DNA of 31,708 nucleotides from Candidatus Rhodoferax odensensis (GTDB lineage Bacteria; Pseudomonadota; Gammaproteobacteria; Burkholderiales; Burkholderiaceae_C). This document shows positions 9,631 through 17,662 of this stretch, piece after piece. Position 1 is the stretch's first letter; each line of letters starts with the position of its first letter. The notes below the pieces were generated by a model. It did not search any database and was not told where the DNA came from. It worked only from the letters and a program-made list of their open reading frames with translations. Both the position numbers and the translations under genes were made by a program. The DNA lies in the NCBI GenBank assembly GCA_016718405.1, contig JADKDJ010000026.1:1-31708 (forward strand), given 5' to 3'.

Positions 9631-10170
9631 ATGTCAAAAGCACTCACTTCCTTTGATAGTTCAATCAAAGACGCCGAGGACCTTCTCGCCCACTTTGATT
9701 CCATGCCCAAGCCGCCGCCTGCCAGCGCCGAAGTGCTTAAGCGTGCCGGGCTGGTCATGGCACTCACGGCGTGGGAGACATATGTTGAGGACCGCATCCG
9801 TGAAGAAGTCTCTCGTCGGCTGCGAATTGTGAACGGCAGCTACGTTGGCAAGTTCGTCACCGGTCGATTGGAAGATGAACTAAAGCGCTTTCACAACCCG
9901 ACTTCTGAGAAGACCAAGAAGCTGTTTCATGATTTCCTTGAGACCGACGTTGTGGCTGGCTGGGAATGGGCCAACTACGACAGCGCGAAGGCCAAGAAAA
10001 CACTCGACGATCTCATCTCAAAGCGAGGTGATGCAGTGCACAGATCTAAGCCTCTCGTCACAGGCGCACCACCAGCCCCGCACCTGATCAAACGCGAAGA
10101 CCTTGATAAGGCGATCCGTTTTCTCAAGTCGCTCGCCGAGGCGACTGACAAGGCGCTTGTCGAAGAATGA
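9631..10170 (+). CDS. HEPN domain protein (RiboL-PSP type), putative RNase
   Basis: This 179-residue, all-helical protein fits the RiboL-PSP-HEPN family. A long first helix contains LTAWETYVEDRIREEV (about 45-60), which is typical of this family. The metal-independent RNase motif R-x4-H is complete as Arg132-GDAV-His137, near the start of the last helical segment. HEPN proteins of this kind are usually RNA-cleaving effectors of defence or toxin-antitoxin modules; for this gene that is an inference. No nucleotidyltransferase (MNT) antitoxin partner is adjacent. The neighbour is the PD-(D/E)XK-like protein. The ATG at 9631 follows the attC-like hairpin. AAGCTCAT (9618-9625) before the gene and ATGAGCCT (10167-10174) over its stop are complementary in 7 of 8 positions. 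Confidence 0.75.
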   Translation: MSKALTSFDSSIKDAEDLLAHFDSMPKPPPASAEVLKRAGLVMALTAWETYVEDRIREEVSRRLRIVNGSYVGKFVTGRLEDELKRFHNPTSEKTKKLFHDFLETDVVAGWEWANYDSAKAKKTLDDLISKRGDAVHRSKPLVTGAPPAPHLIKREDLDKAIRFLKSLAEATDKALVEE

Positions 10171-10224
10171 GCCTAACCAATCAAGCTGACGTCAACGTCT
10201 CACCTCTAACAAGATAGGTCACCC
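10171..10224. other. attC-like boundary sequence after the HEPN gene
   Basis: GCCTAAC directly after the stop codon matches the left core (RYYYAAC) of integron attC sites. It is followed by GACGTCAACGTC, a tight inverted repeat, and then CTCTAACAAG, which repeats the AACAAG seen at the previous boundary (9615-9620). The stretch is only 54 bases long and has no canonical right core, so it would be a shortened site. Evidence is suggestive only. Confidence 0.3.
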
Positions 10225-10756
10225 ATGAGCCCTTTGCGCGCACTTGGCCTGGCCTTCTTGTTTGCAACCGGCTTCGCGACTTCCGTCGCGCTGGCTCAGG
10301 AGACCAACCCCCAGCCAAAGTATGGCGCGGGACCGAAGAGCGACATGCAGAAGACTGCGGATGCGAAATGCCTCGCAGGCATCGATGACTTCTACAAGGG
10401 CGACCGACAGAAGGCGGCCGAGGCTGCCTCAGCTCGCGGCTGGCAGTTCCTGCGTCAGGGCAACAAACCAGACTAACCTCGATTTCGCCGTTGACCACGC
10501 CAAGACGCTCGGTATCGCTGGCGCACAAACCAAGGATGAAGCGCGACTCTAGGATGCCTTTGCCCGCTTTGCGCGTCTCCACGAGAAGGCGCCGCAGTAC
10601 ACCTTGAATCTGCAGAACTGGGCCGTCACCCTGTTCTATGTCGGCAACTACCCCGAGGCCCGGAAGAAGATTCAACTTGCTGAGGTCACGCCGCGTCATG
10701 TCGAGTTGGATCCGGGCTTTGTCGCGGCTCTGCAAGGCAAGATGCGGCGACCATGA
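10225..10756 (+). pseudogene. Secreted TPR-like protein, decayed
   Basis: The start is an ATG followed by a clear signal peptide (ALGLAFLFATGFATSVALAQ, cleavage after ALA). The frame then closes after GWQFLRQGNKPD. Homologous-looking sequence resumes one frame over (NLDFAVDHAKTLGIAGAQTK), meets an in-frame TAG at 10550-10552, and continues in the same frame (DAFARFARLHEKAPQYTLN, then NWAVTLFYVGNYPEARKK) to a TGA ending at 10756. The second half reads as TPR helices. The first and second halves appear to join with a repeat's worth of sequence missing between GNKPD and LDFAVD; that is from memory of similar proteins. A frameshift, a stop and a probable internal deletion together make genuine decay more likely than sequencing error. 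It follows the HEPN gene by 54 bases. Confidence 0.6.
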
Positions 10757-10909
10757 TGGCCGCGATTCGCCGCAGCGGGCAGCGCCACGTCGCTGCAAGT
10801 CCAGCGCAATAGCTCCGCACATAAGCCTCGACAGGCGCAGCGCAAACCGAAGCTTCCTCAAGTAAATGCCATTCACCCGCACCCTGGATTTCATGACCAA
10901 GCGACAGCG
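10757..10909. other. Convergent intergenic region with a dyad
   Basis: This is the gap between the decayed TPR gene and the 3' end of tctA. It holds GCAGCG (10772-10777) and CGCTGC (10791-10796), a perfect 6-bp inverted repeat with a 13-base spacer and no following T-run. No gene is recognised. Confidence 0.3.
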
Positions 10910-12406
10910 TCAGTCTGCAACCCGCTTCCACCGCTTCAGCAACTTCGGCACCGCCAGCACCGCCACCACCACCAGCAGCAAAGTCAGCGCCATCGGTCGC
11001 TGCAGGAACACCATCGCGCTGCCCTCTCCGATGGAAATCGCGTTGCGCAACTGCGCCTCGGCCAAGGGGCCCAGAATCATGCCTACCACCACCGGCGCGG
11101 TGGGGAAGTTGAAGCGGCGCATGATCAAGCCCAACACACCGATGCCATAGAGCAGGAACAGGTCAAAGGCGCTTTGGCGCATGCCGTAGGCGCCCACCGT
11201 GGCGAAGATCAGAATGCCCGCATACAGTTGTGGCTTGGGCACCTTCAACAATTTGACCCACATACCTACCAAAGGCAGGTTGAGCACCAACAGCATCACG
11301 TTGCCGATATACAGTGAGGCGATCAGGGCCCACACCAGTGCCGACGAACTGCTAAACAGTTGGGGGCCTGGTTGAATTCCGTAGTTCTGGAAGGCGCCCA
11401 GCAGAATCGCAGTGGTATTCGAGGTGGGAATTCCCAGCGTCAACAAGGGAATCAGCGCCGCGGTGACGGTGGCATTGTTGGCGGCCTCGGGACCCGCTAC
11501 ACCTTCAATCGCGCCCTTGTCGCCGAACTCAGCCTGATGGGCCGGTGGGGCCAATTTTTTCTCGGTGGCGTAGCTCAGGAAGGTCGGTATTTCAGTTCCC
11601 CCGGCCGGAATACAGCCAAACGGTGCACCAATGGCGGTGCCGCGCAGCCATGCGGGGATAGAGCGGCGCCAGTCGCTGGCCGTCATGCTGACGCGGCTCA
11701 GTTTGTTGGACGATTCGACTACCCGACCTTCAAACAACACCGCGTGCAAGGCTTCGGCCACGGCAAACAGGCCGACCGCCACCAGCACAATCTCGATGCC
11801 GTCCATCAGCTCCGGCACACCACCGGTGTAACGCGCCTGACCGGTGATCTGATCCAGGCCGACCAGCCCGGCCGCCAGACCCACAAACAGCGCTGTGAGC
11901 CCCCGCACCGTACTTTGCCCCAGCACCGCGCTGACGGTGGTAAAGGCCAGCAGCATCAGCATGAAGTACTCAGGCGGGCCAAGCTTGACGGCGAACTCGG
12001 CCACCACCGGTGCGAACAAGGTCACCAGGATGGTGGCAATGGTGCCTGCCACGAACGAGCCAATCGCGGCCGTGGCCAACGCCGCCCCGGCGCGGCCACT
12101 CTTGGCCATCTTGTTGCCCTCCATGGCCGTGACCATGCTGGCGGTCTCGCCCGGCGTGTTGAGCAGGATGGAGGTGGTGGAGCCGCCGTACATGGCGCCG
12201 TAGTAGATGCCGGCAAAGAAGATCATGGACGCCGTGGCATCCACCTTGGCGGTGATCGGCAGCAGCATCGCCACGGCGGTCGCCGGTCCGATGCCCGGCA
12301 ACACGCCCACGGCGGTACCGAGCGCGCAACCGACAAAGGCCCACAGCAGGTTCACCGGCGTACCCGCGGTGGCAAAACCCTGCAGCAGTTGGTTCCAGAT
12401 ATCCAT
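10910..12406 (-). CDS. tctA: Tripartite tricarboxylate transporter, large permease TctA
   Basis: This 498-residue inner-membrane protein is the main channel subunit of the TctCBA secondary transporter, which moves carboxylates using an ion gradient. It has the TctA signature early on (GVLPGIGPATAVAMLLP, then YYGAMYGGSTTSILLNTPGE) and about a dozen hydrophobic segments, and it matches the family's usual length of about 500. The second TctA-type motif (PFGCIPAGGTEIPTFLSYATE) is also present. The ATG at 12406 has AAGGA seven bases upstream. It is the last gene of the minus-strand run, 44 bases after tctB. The substrate is set by the TctC proteins and cannot be read from the permease. The frame is unbroken. 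Confidence 0.95.
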   Translation of the reverse strand: MDIWNQLLQGFATAGTPVNLLWAFVGCALGTAVGVLPGIGPATAVAMLLPITAKVDATASMIFFAGIYYGAMYGGSTTSILLNTPGETASMVTAMEGNKMAKSGRAGAALATAAIGSFVAGTIATILVTLFAPVVAEFAVKLGPPEYFMLMLLAFTTVSAVLGQSTVRGLTALFVGLAAGLVGLDQITGQARYTGGVPELMDGIEIVLVAVGLFAVAEALHAVLFEGRVVESSNKLSRVSMTASDWRRSIPAWLRGTAIGAPFGCIPAGGTEIPTFLSYATEKKLAPPAHQAEFGDKGAIEGVAGPEAANNATVTAALIPLLTLGIPTSNTTAILLGAFQNYGIQPGPQLFSSSSALVWALIASLYIGNVMLLVLNLPLVGMWVKLLKVPKPQLYAGILIFATVGAYGMRQSAFDLFLLYGIGVLGLIMRRFNFPTAPVVVGMILGPLAEAQLRNAISIGEGSAMVFLQRPMALTLLLVVVAVLAVPKLLKRWKRVAD

Positions 12407-12420
12407 TCTGAGTCCTTGGG

Positions 12421-12442
12421 GGACAGACCTTCAGCGCTGTCC
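12421..12442. other. Hairpin in the tctB-tctA intergenic gap
   Basis: GGACAG (12421-12426) and CTGTCC (12437-12442) form a perfect 6-bp stem around a 10-base loop. It lies between the tctB stop and the tctA ribosome site. It might adjust tctA expression relative to tctB, or be chance. Confidence 0.3.
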
Positions 12443-12450
12443 TCAACTGA

Positions 12451-12981
12451 TTAGAGCCATCCGCTTGGCGTGAGACCCGGTAGATTGATTGCCAGGAACT
12501 TGGTGAACATCCAGTACACCGGCGCGGCGATCAGCAGGCCGGTCAGCGCATCGGTCAGCCAGGGCTTGGCGCCCACCAGCGCCTGACCCTGCGCAGCGCG
12601 CATGCCACGAGAGGCCAGCACAAAACACAGGGCGCAGCTGAAGATGAAGCCAATCGTGGTGATCAATGCGGCGTTGAGCAACAGGCCCGCGGACATCCAG
12701 ACAAAGCCCGGCCAGTAGGGCTGCTCGCTCGGGGGGCCCTCTTCCATGTGCCGAAAACCGCCGGTACGCGCCTGGTACACCATGAACGCGCCGCAGGTCA
12801 TCAGCGCCAGCGCCACCAGCCACGGCAGAAAGTTGGGCCCTACCCCGGCGTAACCCGCATCGGCCGGGATGCCCAAGGCGCCCACGGCCAGCGCCACGCC
12901 GACACCGATCACACCCAGCCCAACCAAGCCTTGCAGTAGTGAGGGCAGTCTCGGATCAGCGCCTGCTGCGGCCCGGTTCAT
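12451..12981 (-). CDS. tctB: Tripartite tricarboxylate transporter, small permease TctB
   Basis: This 176-residue inner-membrane protein has four hydrophobic segments: LVGLGVIGVGVALAVGALG, the NFLPWLVALALMTCGAFMVY region, a long segment near 95-125, and one near 145-165. That is the size and layout of the TctB subunit, which partners TctA. Its ATG at 12981 overlaps the tctC stop codon by four bases (ATGA at 12978-12981), so translation is probably coupled. The sequence of this family is poorly conserved, but position and topology make the call secure. The C-terminus (NLPGLTPSGWL) is hydrophobic and short. Confidence 0.92.
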   Translation of the reverse strand: MNRAAAGADPRLPSLLQGLVGLGVIGVGVALAVGALGIPADAGYAGVGPNFLPWLVALALMTCGAFMVYQARTGGFRHMEEGPPSEQPYWPGFVWMSAGLLLNAALITTIGFIFSCALCFVLASRGMRAAQGQALVGAKPWLTDALTGLLIAAPVYWMFTKFLAINLPGLTPSGWL

Positions 12982-13937
12982 ACCATGCCAGCCTTGACCA
13001 TGATGGCGCGCAAGCTGGCGAATTCGTCATCGACGAAGTTCTCGAACTCAACGCCTGCCATCACCGCCGAAGTCCAGTTATTCTTTTCCAACGCCTCCAG
13101 CCATGACTTGGCCTTGGTTGCCTTCAGAACCAGGTCGGTCAGCTCCTTGCGCTGCGCCGGGGTGATGCCCGGCGCGCCATAGACCCCACGCCAGTTGCCA
13201 ATCGTCACGTTGATGCCCAGCTCCTTGAGGGTGGGGATGTCCACGCCCTTGAGGCGGGTCGGTGAGGTCAGCGACAGCGCGCGCATCTTGCCCGCCTTGA
13301 TGTACTCCGAGAACTCGCTGTAACCACTGCCGCCAATGGTGACGTTGCCACCGAGGATGGCCGCAGTCGCCTCACCGCCGCCGCGGAATGCCACGTAGTT
13401 GATCTTGGCCGGCTCGACACCCACGTCACGCGCGATCATGGCTGCGGCGATGTGCTCGGTCGATCCACGCGAGCCACCACCCCACTTCACGCTGCCGGGG
13501 TCCTTCTTCAATTGTTCAATCACGTCCTTCATGGTCTTCAGCGGCGAGGCCGCCGGCACCACAAAGACGTTGTATTCGCTGGTCAGGCGTGCGATCGGCG
13601 TCACCTTGGACAGGTCCACCGGCGGCTTGCCGGTGATGATGCCGCCCAGCATCACCGCACCCATCACCATCAAAGCGTTGGGGTCGCCCTTGCTGCCGTT
13701 GGAAAACTGCGCCAGGCCGATGGCGCCGGCCGCGCCGCCCTTGTTGTCATAGGTGACCGCGCTGGCCACGCCGGCGTCCTGCAGCGCCTTGCCCAAGGCG
13801 CGGCCGGTGGTGTCCCAGCCGCCGCCGGGATTGGCCGGGATCATCATCTTCAGGTTGGTAGCCGCTCGGGCCGAGAGGGGAAATGCCCCGACTGCGGTCA
13901 GGGCCAGCAAGGATTTCAGGAACGCATCACGACGCAT
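12978..13937 (-). CDS. tctC: Tripartite tricarboxylate transporter binding protein TctC/Bug, copy A
   Basis: This 319-residue periplasmic solute-binding receptor of the Bug family captures the substrate for TctAB. A signal peptide is evident (FLKSLLALTAVGAFPLSARA), then the Bug hallmark start LKMMIPANPGGGWDTTGRAL. WGGGSRGSTEHI and FRGGGEATAAILGG belong to the substrate-binding lobes. The ATG at 13937 has GGAGA eight to nine bases upstream. It overlaps tctB at its 3' end and lies 48 bases after a close paralogue of the same length (copy B). Bug proteins usually bind small carboxylates; the ligand here is not known. Confidence 0.93.
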   Translation of the reverse strand: MRRDAFLKSLLALTAVGAFPLSARAATNLKMMIPANPGGGWDTTGRALGKALQDAGVASAVTYDNKGGAAGAIGLAQFSNGSKGDPNALMVMGAVMLGGIITGKPPVDLSKVTPIARLTSEYNVFVVPAASPLKTMKDVIEQLKKDPGSVKWGGGSRGSTEHIAAAMIARDVGVEPAKINYVAFRGGGEATAAILGGNVTIGGSGYSEFSEYIKAGKMRALSLTSPTRLKGVDIPTLKELGINVTIGNWRGVYGAPGITPAQRKELTDLVLKATKAKSWLEALEKNNWTSAVMAGVEFENFVDDEFASLRAIMVKAGMV

Positions 13938-13985
13938 GGCAAGTCTCCGGTTAGTTGTTTAAAAGACACGAGAAAAACAGTCGAA

Positions 13986-14945
13986 CTACGCCATTCCGGC
14001 CAGATAAATAATGGCGCGCAAAGCCGAAAATTCATAGTCCACAAAAGACTGGAACTCACGCCCCGTCAAGAGGGCAGGAGTCCATTTGTTGGTCTGAAGG
14101 GCATCGGTCCAGGCTTTGGTGCGGGTGGCAGCGACCACCATCTTGACAAGCTCCGCGCGCTGATCGCCAGAGAGGTCGGCCGGCGCATACACGCCACGCC
14201 AGTTGCCTATAACAACCTGGAACCCTTGCTCTTTCAGGGTCGCAACCGGAATGCCCGGCACACGGCGCTGCGAGGTGACCCCAATGGCGCGCATCTTGCC
14301 CGCCCCAATGTGCTCGGCAAACTCGCTGTAACCGCTGCCCCCTACGGTGACCTGTCCACCGAGGATCGCCGCAACGGCCTCGCCACCGCCGCGAAACGAC
14401 ACGTAGTTCACCTTCTTGGGGTCTACCCCCACGCTACGCGCCAGAATGCATGCGGCAATGTGCTCAGTTGAACCCCGCGAGCCGCCGCCCCACTTCACGC
14501 TGCCAGGGTCTTTCTTCAGTTGTGCCACCACCTCGGCCATGGTCTTGAACGGCGAACTGGCGGGCAACACAAACACATTGTCCTCACTGGTAAGCCGCGC
14601 AATCGGCGTCAGTTTGGACAAGTCGACCGGCGATTTGTTGGTGATGATGCCACCTAACATCACCGCCCCCATGACCAGCAAGGCATGCGGATCTCCCGTG
14701 GTCGAACTGGCGAACTGCGCGAGTCCGAGTGCACCGGCGGCACCGCCTTTGTTCTCATACACCACCCCTGAGGCGACGCCCGCCTCCTGCAAGGCCTTGC
14801 CCAGGGCGCGGCCAGTGGTATCCCAGCCACCTCCGGGGTTGGCCGGGATCATCATTTTCAGGTTGACGCCTGCCTGTGCCGACAAAGGCAAGGCCCCGGC
14901 CGCGGTCAGGGCCAGTAGAGATTTCAAGAACGCATCGCGACGCAT
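13986..14945 (-). CDS. tctC: Tripartite tricarboxylate transporter binding protein TctC/Bug, copy B
   Basis: This is a second 319-residue periplasmic Bug receptor. It aligns with copy A without visible gaps and by eye is roughly two-thirds identical. The match includes the signal peptide (MRRDAFLKSLLALTAAGALP), LKMMIPANPGGGWDTTGRAL and WGGGSRGSTEHIAA. The leader is also duplicated, with GGAGACCTGCCATG here and GGAGACTTGCCATG before copy A. I chose the ATG at 14945 over longer in-frame starts because of this ribosome site and the signal peptide. The copies differ most near residues 205-260, which suggests different ligand preferences or neutral drift. It lies 79 bases after the DUF2332 gene on the same strand. 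Confidence 0.93.
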   Translation of the reverse strand: MRRDAFLKSLLALTAAGALPLSAQAGVNLKMMIPANPGGGWDTTGRALGKALQEAGVASGVVYENKGGAAGALGLAQFASSTTGDPHALLVMGAVMLGGIITNKSPVDLSKLTPIARLTSEDNVFVLPASSPFKTMAEVVAQLKKDPGSVKWGGGSRGSTEHIAACILARSVGVDPKKVNYVSFRGGGEAVAAILGGQVTVGGSGYSEFAEHIGAGKMRAIGVTSQRRVPGIPVATLKEQGFQVVIGNWRGVYAPADLSGDQRAELVKMVVAATRTKAWTDALQTNKWTPALLTGREFQSFVDYEFSALRAIIYLAGMA

Positions 14946-15024
14946 GGCAGGTCTCCAACAAGAGCTGTTGTGCAGCCCATGATGCGCGCGCTGGCTGTCA
15001 TTCCGCTGTCCAGGGCTACATCGC

Positions 15025-16156
15025 CTACCCCAGCCACTGCAACCATGCGCCATGCGGATGCGACCAGGCCAGTGCGCGCTGCCTGACTTCGCCCGCATGG
15101 TGGCTGACCTGGCACCACAGCGTGGCGCCTTTTGAATCATGGGGTGGTGTCGCAGGCAACGCCATATCCGTGGGCCGCAGAGAAGGCGTTTCGGCCGACA
15201 CCCACACCACACCGCGCTGGCGCACGAGGTCGATCATCGCTTGCTCATGCCGCGCGCGCTCCTGTTCGCTGAAGTAGCAAAGCACCCAGCTATTCAAGAC
15301 CACCGGCTGCACCGCGCTGGGCAAGCCGTCGAGCCAGGCGTGAATGGCCTCAATGCAGGACGGGCCGGTCTGCTTCACTTGCCAGCCGTGCTGGCGCGCC
15401 AGCTCCAGCGCCAGCGCCAAGCGTTGTTGGCGCACCAGGTCACACGGCCAGACGCAGGCCTGCAGCCAGCGCGTGGCGTCGGTGTCACGCACGTCCACCG
15501 GCATCGGGTCCAGCCCCAGGCGGTGGCTCAAAGCGCCAGCCACCGGCAGGTTCGCGCAACCCATCGAGCGGGCTGCGCTCCCCACGCAACTCGCAACGCA
15601 GCAGCGGCAGTCGGTACGGGGCGCGCCGCCAACATGCACGGACGCGCCACCGCAGTGGTAGCACAGGGTGTACGCGTCCACCCCGAGATTCAGGCCGGCA
15701 CTGCTGCCGACGTCAAGCAAGGCCAGCGCAGCGCCGCCCGACTCCTGCGCGATGTGCGCCAGCACTGGCCACAGCGCCACACAACGACCAATCTCATTGG
15801 TCTGCGTATGGCGGTGACGCAAGTGCGCGCTGATTGGACCCTGTTGCTGCGCCACAAAATCGCGCAGGGTTGCGCCCAACTCCGCATCTGGGGCGCGTTG
15901 ACCGCCAACGCTTGGAAAGTAGTCAGACAGCATGCGACTCGCCCGCCAGCACGCGCTCGTGAATGGCCGCCAACAACAGATTGGGGCGTCGCTGTTCGGG
16001 CCGCGTTTGCAGGCACAGGCCCAACAGATCGGACGACTGGGCCACCAAAGAGCAAATCGCCACGTACAGCGTATCCTGCGTGCACTCCACCGCCGAAAAC
16101 CGACGCCACTCATCGGCCAGGGTCTGCAATACGTCAGCATCAGAATCGTGCGTCAT
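15025..16156 (-). CDS. DUF2332 family protein (one frameshift)
   Basis: This is a cytoplasmic protein of about 376 residues of the DUF2332 family, whose function is not established. The N-terminal part (from the ATG at 16156, MTHDSDADVLQTLADEWRRF) ends in one frame after HERVLAGESHAV. The rest (LSDYFPSVGGQRAPDAELG onwards) reads from another frame, with the break near 15932; one extra base there would explain it. A glycine-rich LLDVGSSAGLNLGVD in the middle resembles the SAM-binding loop of methyltransferases. A CxxC-like CYHCGG follows. It sits between the aldehyde dehydrogenase and tctC copy B. No strong Shine-Dalgarno is seen. Confidence 0.78.
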
Positions 16157-16246
16157 GGTTGAAGCATAAGCGGACAATGCGCGTGCTGTCGGCGCGACGA
16201 CTTCGCGCGTACGCCACACCTCCCCCGAACCGCCACCCGTTCACAC

Positions 16247-17617
16247 TCAGAGCTGACGTAAATGCCAAGCCTTTGGCCGGGTAAAGGTCTGGATGCCGTA
16301 GGTGGACAGGGTCAGGCCGATGCCAGAGTCGCCGTAGCCACTCCAGGGCAGACGCGGGCTGACGCGGTCACAGCAATTCCAGTAGACGCTGCCGGCCCTG
16401 ATTTGGGCCAACAAGGCTTCGGCACGCGCCCGGTCGGGCGTGAACACACCGGCGGTGAGGCCATAGCGGGTGTCGTTCATGAGGAACACGGCTTCCTCGT
16501 CGTTGGCGACCTTCTGGATGCCGATGATGGGGCCGAAGGACTCTTCGCGCATCAATTCCATGGAGTGGTTGACGTCGCGAAACACCGTGGGCTCGTAGCC
16601 GTTGCCGGGGCCGGCCAGGCGCTTGCCGCCGCACAGCAGCGTGGCGGCTTTAGCCAAGGCGTCGGCCACCTGGGCGTCGAGTACGTCAAGCTGCGGCACG
16701 CGGGTGATGGCGCCGATGTAGGTGTCGTCTGCCATCGGGTCGCCAATTTTGAAGCCCTTGACCGTGGCCACAAAGTGCGCCACGAATTCGTCATAGATGC
16801 TGGCATGCACGTAGATACGCTCCACCGAGCAGCAACTCTGGCCGGTGTTGTACATGGCGCCGTCGGCCAGGGACGCGGCGGCATTCTTGACATCAGCGTC
16901 GTCACACACGTAGGTGGGGTCCTTGCCGCCGAGTTCGAGCTGCATCTTCACCATGCGCGGCCCCAGGATGCGCGCAATGCGCACGCCGGTGGCGTACGAA
17001 CCGGTAAAAAACAGGCCATCGATGTCCTGCTCCATCAATGCCGCGCCGACCGAACCAGCGCCCACCAAGGGGATGAACACATCGCTGGGCACACCGGCCT
17101 CATGCAGCAGGCGCGCCATCTCCAGACCGCTCTGGGTGGCAAACTCCGAGGGCTTGTACAGCACCACGTTGCCCGTCAGCAGCGCGGGCACAAACACGTT
17201 GCCTCCCACGAACCACGGGTAGTTCCAGGCCGAGATGTTGGCCACCAGGCCCAACGGCGTGTGCTCGATGCGCTCGGTCGTGCCACCGTCGTCGAACACG
17301 GTCCCGGTCTTGACGCAGGACTCGACCTGCGCCAAAAAGAAGTCAATCCGCCCCAGAAAGCCCTTGAGCTCGTTGCGCGACATCTGAATCGGCTTGCCTG
17401 TCTCGCGCGTCATCCCGCGCCAGCGGCTCGATCGGACCTTGACCAAGGCTGCAAAACGCGCGATGCAGGCCCCGCGCTCGGCCATGGACGTGGCTCGCCA
17501 CGCTGGCAACGCCGCGCGGGCACGCGCGGCCTTGGCCGCCACCGAGGCGTCGTCGTCGGCAGGCAGGGTGGCAATCAATTCGCCAGTGGCGGGGTTGTGA
17601 ACAAGCAGTGAATTCAT
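16247..17617 (-). CDS. Aldehyde dehydrogenase family protein
   Basis: This 456-residue NAD(P)-dependent aldehyde dehydrogenase oxidises an aldehyde to the acid in the cytoplasm. The oxyanion Asn is Asn132 (SAWNYPW), the general base is Glu228 (QLELGGKDP) and the nucleophile is Cys262 (TGQSCCS). The cofactor region (FFTGSYATG, about 203-211) is intact. The stretch VKVRSSRWRGMTRETGK (60-75) is unlike the family, and a neighbouring frame reads EPLAR there, so two compensating base errors are likely. It follows the PuuD-like hydrolase by 45 bases. In this operon its substrate is likely a gamma-glutamyl amino-aldehyde made by the alcohol dehydrogenase; that is an inference. It is slightly shorter than the usual 475-490 residues. 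Confidence 0.92.
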   Translation of the reverse strand: MNSLLVHNPATGELIATLPADDDASVAAKAARARAALPAWRATSMAERGACIARFAALVKVRSSRWRGMTRETGKPIQMSRNELKGFLGRIDFFLAQVESCVKTGTVFDDGGTTERIEHTPLGLVANISAWNYPWFVGGNVFVPALLTGNVVLYKPSEFATQSGLEMARLLHEAGVPSDVFIPLVGAGSVGAALMEQDIDGLFFTGSYATGVRIARILGPRMVKMQLELGGKDPTYVCDDADVKNAAASLADGAMYNTGQSCCSVERIYVHASIYDEFVAHFVATVKGFKIGDPMADDTYIGAITRVPQLDVLDAQVADALAKAATLLCGGKRLAGPGNGYEPTVFRDVNHSMELMREESFGPIIGIQKVANDEEAVFLMNDTRYGLTAGVFTPDRARAEALLAQIRAGSVYWNCCDRVSPRLPWSGYGDSGIGLTLSTYGIQTFTRPKAWHLRQL

Positions 17618-17662
17618 GAGATGGACCTTGCGTGAGAGAGTGCGCGAGCGCCGTGCCGGCCT

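Noticed and set aside
9000..10900. A complete integron
   Set aside because: No integrase gene or attI site is seen in the window and the right-hand site cores are not canonical. Only cassette-like ends are supported.
16262..17611. A 449-codon plus-strand frame
   Set aside because: It is fully antisense to the aldehyde dehydrogenase, whose catalytic residues are all present.
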